Both the position numbers and the translations under genes were made by a program. Shown here in pieces: positions 33,584 through 40,269 of a DNA stretch of 64,000 nt (position 1 is its first letter; every line of letters starts with the position of its first letter). The notes under the pieces were generated by a model, which worked only from the letters and a program-made list of their open reading frames with translations, was not told the DNA's origin and did no database searches. Origin of the DNA: Chryseobacterium limigenitum (GTDB taxonomy: Bacteria > Bacteroidota > Bacteroidia > Flavobacteriales > Weeksellaceae). The DNA is taken from NCBI RefSeq assembly GCF_900114875.1, contig NZ_FPKW01000017.1, forward strand, positions 34,132 to 98,131, read 5' to 3'.

Positions 33584-34747
33584 ATGGATATAGAAAATCT
33601 AAAGATTCAGATCAAGACATTCTTCGGTCTGGAGCCGATCTTGGCGGAAGAGATCAAAAAATTAGGTGGGCGTAATGTCGAAATTAAAAATCGTGCGGTA
33701 AATTGTGAAGGAGATTTGGGTTTCCTTTATAAAATTAATTATTCTTCGAGAACGGCTTTAAAAATTTTAGTTCCTATTTTGGAATTTAAAGCTTTTAATC
33801 AGCATCAGTTTTACGATAAATTGTTTAAAGTGGATTGGGAGCAGTTCATGGATGTAGATCAGTCTTTTGCGATTGATTCAACAGTGAATTCCGACACTTT
33901 TAAACATTCACAATTTGTAACATTGAAAATGAAAGACGCAATTGTTGATTATTTTCAGGAAAAAGTTAAAAAACGTCCGAATGTGGATTCTAAAAGTCCA
34001 CAGATAAAGTTTCACCTTCATATCGACAGAGAATTGGTAACGATTTCTTTGGATTCTTCGGGTGATGCTTTGTTTAAAAGAGGATACAGAAAAGAGCAGG
34101 GTGAAGCGCCTATCAATGAAGTTTTGGCAAGCGGAATGCTTCAATTAGCTGGTTGGGACGGAAAAGGTAACTTCCTGGACCCAATGTGCGGTTCGGGAAC
34201 GCTTTTGATTGAGGCGGCAATGATCGCATTAGATCTTCCTGCGCAGATTTTCAGAAAAAGATTTGCCTTCCAGAACTGGCAAAATTATGACTCTGAGTTG
34301 TTTGCAAGAATTAAAGAAGTGAGAATAGGTAGAATCAAAGAATTTACAGGTAAAATTGTAGGTTACGATATTGATGGAAGAATGCTTAGCGCTGCAATAA
34401 CGAATATTGAAGCTGCTGAAATGGAAGATATTATTGAAGTGAAAAGACAGGATTTTTTTGAGACTAAAAAAGAACTTTTCCCTTTATTAATGGTATTTAA
34501 TCCACCTTATGACGAGAGAATTTCTATTAATGATGATGATTTTTACAAGAAAATAGGAGATACTTTCAAAACGCATTATCCGAATACATTGGCTTGGCTG
34601 ATTTCTTCTGACTTAGAAGCAGTGAAGAAAGTTGGACTTCGACCTTCAAGAAAAATCAAACTTTTCAACGGAAAACTGGAAACAAGATTTTTACAGTACG
34701 AAATGTACGAGGGAACGAAAAAAGTTCATAAACTTGAAAATCAGTAA
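33584..34747 (+). CDS. THUMP-domain RNA methyltransferase (RlmL/Trm14-like)
   Basis: 387 residues. The N-terminal region (about 1-165) contains the ferredoxin-like and THUMP RNA-binding fold. The catalytic domain has the SAM motif FLDPMCGSGTLLIEAAMIA (about 197-215) and the base-flipping NPPY motif in VFNPPYDERI (about 306-315). This set fits N2-guanine methylation of 23S rRNA or tRNA (RlmL N-terminal half/Trm14 type), in the cytoplasm. The exact target is not determinable. Single gene with a terminator downstream. Confidence 0.93.
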   Translation: MDIENLKIQIKTFFGLEPILAEEIKKLGGRNVEIKNRAVNCEGDLGFLYKINYSSRTALKILVPILEFKAFNQHQFYDKLFKVDWEQFMDVDQSFAIDSTVNSDTFKHSQFVTLKMKDAIVDYFQEKVKKRPNVDSKSPQIKFHLHIDRELVTISLDSSGDALFKRGYRKEQGEAPINEVLASGMLQLAGWDGKGNFLDPMCGSGTLLIEAAMIALDLPAQIFRKRFAFQNWQNYDSELFARIKEVRIGRIKEFTGKIVGYDIDGRMLSAAITNIEAAEMEDIIEVKRQDFFETKKELFPLLMVFNPPYDERISINDDDFYKKIGDTFKTHYPNTLAWLISSDLEAVKKVGLRPSRKIKLFNGKLETRFLQYEMYEGTKKVHKLENQ

Positions 34748-34760
34748 AGATATTTACATT

Positions 34761-34786
34761 AAAACCTTCCAATTTGGAGGGTTTTT
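34761..34786 (+). terminator. terminator of the THUMP methyltransferase gene
   Basis: Stem AAACC(T)TCCAA / TTGGA(G)GGTTT followed by a T-run. Confidence 0.8.
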
Positions 34787-34830
34787 CATTTTTGAAAATT
34801 CTATTTTTGTTTAAAATGTAAAACAAATCT

Positions 34831-35229
34831 ATGTCTAGGAATATTTTTGATATTGTAGGTATTGTGCTTGATGCTTTAGATCTTTTGGGTAGCTCATCAG
34901 CACCGAGTTGGGAGACGAAAAAAACAGCAAAACGCAAAAAATCCAAATATTTAATGGAATGGTTCAGTGCCATTTTTACTTTGATAAGTTGTGTTTTATT
35001 ATTTATCGTTTTTAAAGATCCTTTATTGGTTCAGAGTCCATTTCAAACGGTATGTATTGCCATTTTGATTGGTATTGTTTTTACATTTAGTTGCTGTTTT
35101 GCTTTATATCTTTTAGAATTTTTCTACTTTAAAAGCTTCTTTTCCATGTTGTTTTTCTGTACTTCGTTGATTTTATTATGGACGGTTTCTGTTTTATTCC
35201 TTTATCTAAGATCAGGATTGTTTTTGTAA
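34831..35229 (+). CDS. small three-helix membrane protein
   Basis: 132 residues. The first 45 residues are soluble and polar (EXX-type basic KKTAKRKKSK near 32-41); three hydrophobic segments follow at about 46-65 (FSAIFTLISCVLLFIVF), 75-97 (TVCIAILIGIVFTFSCCFALYLL) and 105-128. No conserved catalytic residue was seen. It lies between the THUMP methyltransferase gene and the repeat array, at the left edge of the accessory region. Not recognised. Confidence 0.65.
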   Translation: MSRNIFDIVGIVLDALDLLGSSSAPSWETKKTAKRKKSKYLMEWFSAIFTLISCVLLFIVFKDPLLVQSPFQTVCIAILIGIVFTFSCCFALYLLEFFYFKSFFSMLFFCTSLILLWTVSVLFLYLRSGLFL

Positions 35230-35295
35230 TTATTTCCAGTCCTCGATTCTGCTGAGTAAAAATATGATGATATATCCTAAGAACATAATGATCAT
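35230..35295 (-). pseudogene. possible remnant of a small membrane protein gene
   Basis: On the minus strand an ATG at 35295 opens a 21-residue frame (MIIMFLGYIIIFLLSRIEDW-K). The same frame stays open upstream, through 35296 to about 35385 (reading ...FLFFLKPYEDLNKFNFKF), but without a start codon and through the terminator hairpin. This looks like the tail of a lost gene. Low certainty. Confidence 0.2.
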
Positions 35296-35335
35296 AAATT
35301 TGAAATTAAATTTATTTAAATCTTCATACGGCTTT

Positions 35336-35375
35336 AAAAAAAATAGAAATCCATTTCGGGTTTCTATTTTTTTTT
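35336..35375. terminator. terminator on the left flank of the 21-bp array
   Basis: Stem AAAAAATAGAAATCC / GGGTTTCTATTTTTT with loop ATTTC, followed by T-run. Effective in both directions. Confidence 0.85.
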
Positions 35376-35394
35376 ATTGGTCATTTTTTAGAGT

Positions 35395-35751
35395 AAAATG
35401 ATCTTACAGCTTCGCAAAATCGTCTGTATGATTAGGAAAACCATCTGGCTGTATCAGAAAATGATCTGTCTGCTTCGGAAAGTCGTCTGTATGTATGACA
35501 AAGCGATCTGTACCTGTCACAATGTCATGTGTATATGTCGCAAAATCATCTGTATGTCTCGGAATACTATCTGTACATAAAATAAAATGATCTGTACATA
35601 CCGCAAAAGCGTCTGCACTTATCGGAAAATGATGTGTAGCTGTCACAATGTCATGTGTACGTCTAGCAAAATGATGTGTACGATATGCAAAGTTATCTGT
35701 ACATGTAAGAAAGTCATCTGTACTATTAGCAAAACGATCTGTCTACATAAA
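35395..35751. repeat. 17-unit degenerate tandem array, exact 21-bp period
   Basis: Seventeen consecutive 21-bp units with no insertion or deletion. Consensus: AAAAT(C/G)ATCTGTAC followed by a looser 7 bp ending (A/T)TCGC or similar. Positions 1, 2, 8 and 10 are invariant in all units, and most others vary. On the plus strand the units read as heptads such as MICTYRK with a stop in unit 9. On the minus strand about 16 consecutive heptads of the form T-D-(D/H)-F-x-x-x are free of stops, but have no ATG start. The array stands between two bidirectional terminators. Function unknown; see findings. Confidence 0.95.
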
Positions 35752-35783
35752 AACAGCATCTTTCTTTAGAAAGATGCTGTTTT
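35750..35783. terminator. bidirectional terminator on the right flank of the 21-bp array
   Basis: Perfect 14-bp stem AAAACAGCATCTTT / AAAGATGCTGTTTT with loop CTTTAG and T- or A-runs on each side. It ends the XRE gene transcript and any rightward transcript through the array. Confidence 0.9.
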
Positions 35784-35804
35784 TATCATTGCAATGGCTT
35801 CTGA

Positions 35805-36185
35805 TTATTTATTTTGATTCTCTAATTGAGAAACTTTTTCTTTTAATTGCTGTATTTCTTGTTTCAATATTTCCATATATTCTCTTTGGCTTTCTAAGAG
35901 AAATTCGGGTATATTACAATAGTTATTATTACTACCTATATAACTATTTTTATATTCACCTGATACATCAAAAAATTGATTAATTCTTGAGGAATCTTCT
36001 TCTTTAATCTCATCAACTTCAATATCTAATAACTTTGCAATACGTTCCCATTCGTCATCTTTAATTTCTATTTCACCTTTTTCTTTACGGAGGTATTGTG
36101 TCTGGCTTATATTAAGGTGTTCTGCAATATCCAGCTGAGAAAATTTCTTGTCTTTTCTGGCTCTTATCAGTTTTTCTTTTATCAT
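35805..36185 (-). CDS. XRE-family DNA-binding regulator
   Basis: 126 residues. The first 60 residues are a helix-turn-helix of the phage-repressor kind (RARKDKKFSQLDIAEHLNISQTQYLRKEKGEIEIKDDEWERIAKLL). The C-terminus is a coiled coil (EYMEILKQEIQQLKEKVSQLENQ), likely for dimerisation. There is no protease or ligand domain. A perfect 14-bp-arm palindrome overlaps its promoter, which points to autoregulation. It is divergent from the JAMM-like lipoprotein gene and convergent with the 21-bp array, so it is a candidate controller of both. Confidence 0.92.
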   Translation of the reverse strand: MIKEKLIRARKDKKFSQLDIAEHLNISQTQYLRKEKGEIEIKDDEWERIAKLLDIEVDEIKEEDSSRINQFFDVSGEYKNSYIGSNNNYCNIPEFLLESQREYMEILKQEIQQLKEKVSQLENQNK

Positions 36186-36200
36186 GATGAATTTTTTTTA

Positions 36201-36208
36201 CAAATATA
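36201..36208 (-). promoter_or_regulatory. -7 element of the XRE gene promoter
   Basis: TATATTTG on the minus strand, 15 bp before the XRE start codon; full match to TAnnTTTG. Confidence 0.7.
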
Positions 36209-36213
36209 GAATA

Positions 36214-36243
36214 AAAATTATTCGAATTTATTCGAATAATTTT
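36214..36243. promoter_or_regulatory. palindromic operator overlapping the XRE promoter
   Basis: Perfect inverted repeat AAAATTATTCGAAT-TT-ATTCGAATAATTTT. It occupies the -33 region of the XRE promoter and lies in the spacer shared with the divergent lipoprotein gene. Each arm contains ATTCGAAT. This is the expected form of a dimer-binding repressor site. Confidence 0.75.
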
Positions 36244-36335
36244 GTTTACAATTCCTTAGTTTATTATTTTAGATTTGTCTCACGTCACTTTGATGTGATA
36301 AAAATAATTATATTTAACAATTAAAACTCAACTGA

Positions 36336-37631
36336 ATGAAAAACAAATCTATTATCAGGTTGCTCCTGTTAGCAGTCACCAGTATTTTTCTGTACTCCTG
36401 TATGAATGAAGACCTCTATTCTTCCTCAGAAAAGGAAAAGCAGGAAATTCAATCTAAATCTCTCTGGAAAGAGGATATGATCTTTATTACCAATGTAAAA
36501 GAAATATTTCTGAAAAATGCAAGCCTTGAAAACTTCAAAACCAATCACGGAGGTTTGCCCCAATGGGAATATGCCATGACATTCGGAGACTTTGATGAAT
36601 CTTACCTTATGGTTCCTGTCTTTGGAGAAAATACAGTAACAGGAGTAGTTACAGTGAAGAGAATAGAAGACATGGTTTACTTCAAATTTTCTAAGGATGA
36701 AAAGGCAAAATCTTTCTTCTCTCATCTTATTTCTTCGGAAAACAAAAAACTGACCCCCGTAAAAGATATCGCAGAGAATGCCAAGATCGTCTGCACCTCA
36801 AGAACCTACCTGTTTTGCTTTCCGAATAATGATGGCACGCAGGACTGTTATCCTCAAATGGTAGTAAAATGCATCAGTGAAGACAGTTTTGAAGATAATG
36901 ATATGGGAGGAGATAATAGTGGAGACGACGGGCTTCCTTATGGTGGCGGATCCGGTGGCAATACCAATCCCCAGCAAAATCAAAATCCTTGTGCGAAATT
37001 GAAGACTCAGAATGCAAATCCTAATTTTAAAGCTAAAATAGAAGCATTGAATAAGAACTCTGTTTTTACAGCTAAGAATGAAACAGGATTTACAGAAAAA
37101 AAGGATGGTACTTTTACAACATTGCCGGTATCGCCAAATGCAGGACCAGATCATAATGCACTAAGTGTAACATACGATGCTGATACCAAAGGATACATCC
37201 ACTCTCATCAGAATGATTATGAAACTGGAGATTATGATCCAAACGGAAGCCCTATTATGAAACAGCCAATACGAATGCTCTCCCCTGCTGATGTGAATAC
37301 TTTAATGCTAATGGCACAATTGCAAACTGACGGCAATTATAGTGAACTGTATGGCACAATGGTTTCTAGCTCCGGAATTTATACCATTAAATTTACAGGA
37401 ACAGCATCAGGTATTCAAACAGGATTTGGTACTGAACAATGGAGAACTGATTATTTAGATTATAGGAAATTACATGATGATTGGACTGTTGAAAGATTAT
37501 TCCTTACCTTTTTAAAAGATAAAATGAATGTACAGGGTGTAGAGTTGTACAAAATAAAAAGTAATGGTACTGTGCAGAAAAAAACATTAAATTCAAATAA
37601 TAAAGTACAATCCAATGATTGTCCACAATAA
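36336..37631 (+). CDS. lipoprotein with C-terminal JAMM-like (H-x-H...S-x-x-D) domain
   Basis: 431 residues. The lipoprotein signal ends TSIFLYSCMNE. An N-terminal domain of unknown fold (about 35-165) is followed by an acidic, Gly/Asn-rich linker (about 180-215; GGDNSGDDGLPYGGGSGGN). The C-terminal domain (about 218-425) contains GYIHSHQND and, 25-30 residues later, MLSPADVNTLM. This H-x-H...S-P-x-D order matches the zinc-binding core of JAMM/JAB metalloproteases and related bacterial toxin-linked domains. No enzyme activity is shown. The next gene starts 16 bp after its stop, and three paralogous lipoprotein genes follow in the same direction. Confidence 0.7.
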   Translation: MKNKSIIRLLLLAVTSIFLYSCMNEDLYSSSEKEKQEIQSKSLWKEDMIFITNVKEIFLKNASLENFKTNHGGLPQWEYAMTFGDFDESYLMVPVFGENTVTGVVTVKRIEDMVYFKFSKDEKAKSFFSHLISSENKKLTPVKDIAENAKIVCTSRTYLFCFPNNDGTQDCYPQMVVKCISEDSFEDNDMGGDNSGDDGLPYGGGSGGNTNPQQNQNPCAKLKTQNANPNFKAKIEALNKNSVFTAKNETGFTEKKDGTFTTLPVSPNAGPDHNALSVTYDADTKGYIHSHQNDYETGDYDPNGSPIMKQPIRMLSPADVNTLMLMAQLQTDGNYSELYGTMVSSSGIYTIKFTGTASGIQTGFGTEQWRTDYLDYRKLHDDWTVERLFLTFLKDKMNVQGVELYKIKSNGTVQKKTLNSNNKVQSNDCPQ

Positions 37632-37647
37632 TTTAAAACTTAACAAA

Positions 37648-38247
37648 ATGAGAAACAGATTATTTATATTTACGTTTTTATTAACGATTATTTCATGCAA
37701 AGGACAGGTGGTAGGAACTTTAGAACAGTTTGAAGAATGTTCAAAACGACCAAATAAAGACCAAGAAGGTTGTCCTGACTTGGAAAATATAACTTACGTG
37801 AAAGATACTAATAACAGGCTCAACCAGTTTGTTGGAACTTGGAAAGGAAATTATAATGGAAAACAATATGAAATTAAATTAGATAAGAAGATTAATTATA
37901 AAAAATATCCAGATGATGAGAGATCATTTGATAGAATTATTGGGAGAATACTTGTAAAAGATGCTTCAGGAAATGTTATTTATAATTCTATGAATAAGCC
38001 TGATAATCAAACTTTTTTTTCAGGATATAATTTTCAAGGTAGAACCTATGATATGCACTTTGTTGGCAACTATGATTGTTTAGAATCAGGAGATGTTTTT
38101 ATAGAAACAAAAGTTGCTAACCCTAATGAAATGACCTTGTTTTATAATCAGGATAAAGATGGCTGGCTAGATCCTGCTAAATGCCCTAACTTTGCTACTT
38201 ATGGTTCATTGCTTCCAACAGAGAAAATGACTTTGGTAAAACAGTAA
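37648..38247 (+). CDS. tandem lipoprotein paralogue 1 (DUF6705-like)
   Basis: 199 residues from ATG 37648; the frame opens at 37615 inside the upstream gene, but the later ATG gives a correct lipoprotein signal (FIFTFLLTIISCKGQ). The mature part has a conserved start (VGTLEQFEECSKRPN; ITYVKDTNNRLNQFVGTWKG), a variable middle (about 75-130) and a conserved end (GRTYDMHFVGNYDCLESGDVF; LFYNQDKDGWLDPAKCPNF). Overall it resembles Bacteroidetes lipoproteins labelled DUF6705 (name from memory). No catalytic motif. It is the first of three head-to-tail copies, each followed by the same small terminator. Confidence 0.8.
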   Translation: MRNRLFIFTFLLTIISCKGQVVGTLEQFEECSKRPNKDQEGCPDLENITYVKDTNNRLNQFVGTWKGNYNGKQYEIKLDKKINYKKYPDDERSFDRIIGRILVKDASGNVIYNSMNKPDNQTFFSGYNFQGRTYDMHFVGNYDCLESGDVFIETKVANPNEMTLFYNQDKDGWLDPAKCPNFATYGSLLPTEKMTLVKQ

Positions 38248-38250
38248 GAT

Positions 38251-38273
38251 AAAGCCTCTTTTTAGGGGCTTTT
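38251..38273 (+). terminator. terminator between paralogues 1 and 2
   Basis: Stem AAAGCC(T)CT / AG(G)GGCTTTT. The same spacer, including the hairpin and the following CTAAATACAAATTATG, is repeated after copies 2 and 3. Confidence 0.65.
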
Positions 38274-38286
38274 CTAAATACAAATT

Positions 38287-38877
38287 ATGAAAAAAATACT
38301 TTTAATCACATCAATACTATTTGCCATATTGTCCTGCAAAGCACAGGTCATAGGAACTCTTGAACAATTTGAAGAATGTTCAAGAAGACCAAATCGAGAT
38401 GAACTTGGATGTCCAGATTTACAAAATATTACGTATGTAAAAGATACTAATAACAGATTAAATCAATTTGTAGGAACTTGGAAAGGTTCTTATAATGGAA
38501 AAAATTATGAAATTAAACTTGAGAAAAAGTTACAGTTTGGAAATTATAATGTTAAATGGGATAAACTTATCGGAAGAATTCTCATAAAAGATAATAATGG
38601 CAATACATTATATAATAATTCATCTGAATCCGATAATAATATTAGCTTTTGGGGAAACAATTTTCAAGGTAGAACCTATGATATGCACTTTGTAGGCAAC
38701 TATGATTGTTTAGAATCGGGAGATGTTTTTATAGAAACAAAAATTGCTAACCCTAATGAAATGACCTTGTTTTATAATCAGGATAAAGATGGCTGGCTAG
38801 ATCCTGCTAAATGTCCTAATTTTTCTACTTATGGCTCATTGCTGCCAACACAGAAAATGACTTTGGTAAAACAGTAA
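38287..38877 (+). CDS. tandem lipoprotein paralogue 2 (DUF6705-like)
   Basis: 196 residues, lipoprotein signal ending FAILSCKAQ. Same frame of conserved start and end as its neighbours. The middle differs most: after YEIKLEKK it reads LQFGNYNVKWDKLIGRILIKDNNGN and is three residues shorter than copies 1 and 3. The last 75 codons are almost identical to the other copies at DNA level. It is 39 bp after copy 1 and 40 bp before copy 3, with a terminator in each spacer. Confidence 0.8.
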   Translation: MKKILLITSILFAILSCKAQVIGTLEQFEECSRRPNRDELGCPDLQNITYVKDTNNRLNQFVGTWKGSYNGKNYEIKLEKKLQFGNYNVKWDKLIGRILIKDNNGNTLYNNSSESDNNISFWGNNFQGRTYDMHFVGNYDCLESGDVFIETKIANPNEMTLFYNQDKDGWLDPAKCPNFSTYGSLLPTQKMTLVKQ

Positions 38878-38881
38878 GATT

Positions 38882-38904
38882 AAGCCTCTTTTTTAGAGGC
38901 TTTT
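38882..38904 (+). terminator. terminator between paralogues 2 and 3
   Basis: Stem AAGCCTCT / AGAGGCTT around TTTT, here perfect, followed by TTTCT. Equivalent to the spacer hairpin after copy 1. Confidence 0.65.
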
Positions 38905-38917
38905 CTAAATGCAAATT

Positions 38918-39517
38918 ATGAAAAAAATACTTTTAATCACATCAATACTATTTACAATACTATCCTGCAAAGCACAAGTGATAGGAACTCTTGAACAATT
39001 TGAAGAATGTCGAAAACGACCAAATCGAGACCAAGAAGGTTGTCCTGATTTACAGAATATTACTTATGTAAAAGATACCAATAACAGGTTAAACCAATTT
39101 GTAGGAACTTGGAAAGGAGCTTATGGAGGAAAACAATATGAGATAAAATTGGAAAAGAAGGTTAATTATAAAGAAAAACCCACGGATGAAATGAGTTGGG
39201 ATCAAATAATTGGCCGAATGTTGGTAAAGGATAGTAATAGTAATATTATCTATAATTCTATGAATAAAACAGATAGTGAAACTCATTTTTGGGGATACAA
39301 TTTTCAAGGTAGAACCTATGACATGCACTTTGTAGGCAATTATGATTGTTTAGAATCGGGAGATGTTTTTATAGAAACAAAAGTAGCTAATCCTAATGAA
39401 ATGACCTTGTTTTATAATCAGGATAAAGATGGCTGGCTAGATCCTGCTAAATGTCCTAATTTTTCTACTTATGGCTCATTGTTGCCAACACAGAAAATGA
39501 CTTTGGTAAAACAGTAA
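38918..39517 (+). CDS. tandem lipoprotein paralogue 3 (DUF6705-like)
   Basis: 199 residues from ATG 38918, chosen because the signal peptide (MKKILLITSILFTILSCKAQ) is the same as in copy 2. It starts with the copy-2-type leader but has a copy-1-type middle (KKVNYKEKPTDEMSWDQIIGR...YNSMNKTDSETHFWGYN). This mixed pattern suggests recombination among copies. The end is the common, nearly invariant one. The same spacer follows, leading to a dead fourth start. Confidence 0.8.
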   Translation: MKKILLITSILFTILSCKAQVIGTLEQFEECRKRPNRDQEGCPDLQNITYVKDTNNRLNQFVGTWKGAYGGKQYEIKLEKKVNYKEKPTDEMSWDQIIGRMLVKDSNSNIIYNSMNKTDSETHFWGYNFQGRTYDMHFVGNYDCLESGDVFIETKVANPNEMTLFYNQDKDGWLDPAKCPNFSTYGSLLPTQKMTLVKQ

Positions 39518-39520
39518 GAT

Positions 39521-39584
39521 AAAGCCTCTTTTTTAGGGGCTTTTCTAAATACAAATTATGAAAAAAATACAAGTATATCGATAA
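39521..39584 (+). pseudogene. repeated spacer plus dead start of a fourth paralogue
   Basis: After copy 3 the standard terminator (39521-39544) and the standard leader CTAAATACAAATTATGAAAA recur, but the frame from ATG 39558 reads only MKKIQVYR-stop. The match to copies 2 and 3 ends after ATGAAAAAAATAC, so a fourth unit was deleted or overwritten. The short tail KKIQVYR-stop resembles the KDIKVYR-stop end of the next gene. Confidence 0.6.
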
Positions 39585-40034
39585 ATGAATAGATGGTTAT
39601 TGGTGCTGTTATTGGCTTTTAGCTTTTTTGCGAAAGCTCAGGAAACAGATGATTTATTTAAGGGAATCACATTATGTATTAAAAAGCCTATTGATACATT
39701 AAATTATTTGAAAAAAATTGAAACAGATAAGACATTGTACGTCGGAAAATCTTTATCTTATTTGCTAAATAATATGACCCAAATAGAACCTAAAACAATT
39801 TGGAAGATTCCAAAACACGGGATAAGAAAGCTGGTTAGCGAAAGTGTTTTTAGTTTTAATAAAAAGTCACCGTTCATATATAAGCATATAGTTTCTCTTA
39901 TTATAACTTGGAATGAGCCAATACCTTATTCGGATGTTGAATATTATGAACAGAAAAATCATTTTATTTTTACAAATGAAGAAAGACATTTCTATGGGAG
40001 CAAAATTATAAAAGATATAAAGGTTTACCGATGA
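39585..40034 (+). CDS. small secreted protein of unknown function
   Basis: 149 residues with a signal peptide (MNRWLLVLLLAFSFFAKAQ). The mature chain is lysine- and aromatic-rich and has no recognised motif. It starts right after the dead fourth paralogue leader. After its stop (TGA 40032-40034) the same frame, past another stop, continues as readable sequence, so it may be either intact or recently truncated; both views are set out in the findings. A hairpin at 40150-40173 is the likely terminator. Confidence 0.6.
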   Translation: MNRWLLVLLLAFSFFAKAQETDDLFKGITLCIKKPIDTLNYLKKIETDKTLYVGKSLSYLLNNMTQIEPKTIWKIPKHGIRKLVSESVFSFNKKSPFIYKHIVSLIITWNEPIPYSDVEYYEQKNHFIFTNEERHFYGSKIIKDIKVYR

Positions 40035-40127
40035 GTTTAAATTTCAAAAGAATATCATGGAAAATTTTATGAAGCAACAGAACTTATTTTAAAGTCTGCA
40101 AAACTTGAAATGAAAGATGTTAATTAA
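40035..40127 (+). pseudogene. possible decayed C-terminal extension of the preceding gene
   Basis: In the same frame as the preceding gene, after TGA GTT TAA, the sequence reads ISKEYHGKFYEATELILKSA and so on to a TAA at 40125-40127, which has normal protein-like composition. A neighbouring frame reads FTDEFKFQK at the junction, so small frameshifts could have broken the reading. Tentative. Confidence 0.3.
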
Positions 40128-40149
40128 ATAATACTACAAAATTAATCTG

Positions 40150-40173
40150 AACCAGAATAGAGATATTCTGGTT
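40150..40173 (+). terminator. terminator at the right end of the accessory region
   Basis: Perfect 10-bp stem AACCAGAATA / TATTCTGGTT with loop GAGA, followed by TTCTATTT. Confidence 0.75.
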
Positions 40174-40269
40174 TTCTATTTAATATATTCCTTCATTTTC
40201 CGTTCTATAATTTATTAAAAACCGTTTGCGAGTTCCTTCATGAATAATTAATTTTGAAAAATTTTCAAT

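Noticed and set aside
35395..35751. CRISPR array
   Set aside because: The 21-bp units follow each other directly with no spacers, units are not identical, and there are no cas genes in the window.
35398..35769. Two small plus-strand proteins with MICTYRK-type heptads
   Set aside because: They are interrupted by a stop in unit 9 and their composition is just the repeat read in one frame; the minus strand is the longer open frame. I list the array as a repeat, not a gene.
36798..37154. Antisense ORF inside the JAMM-like lipoprotein gene
   Set aside because: It is a shadow frame; it has an unlikely composition and no start context.
38251..39544. Riboswitch or sRNA in the repeated spacers between the lipoprotein paralogues
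   Set aside because: The spacer is explained by a short terminator hairpin and a leader; length is only about 40 bp.
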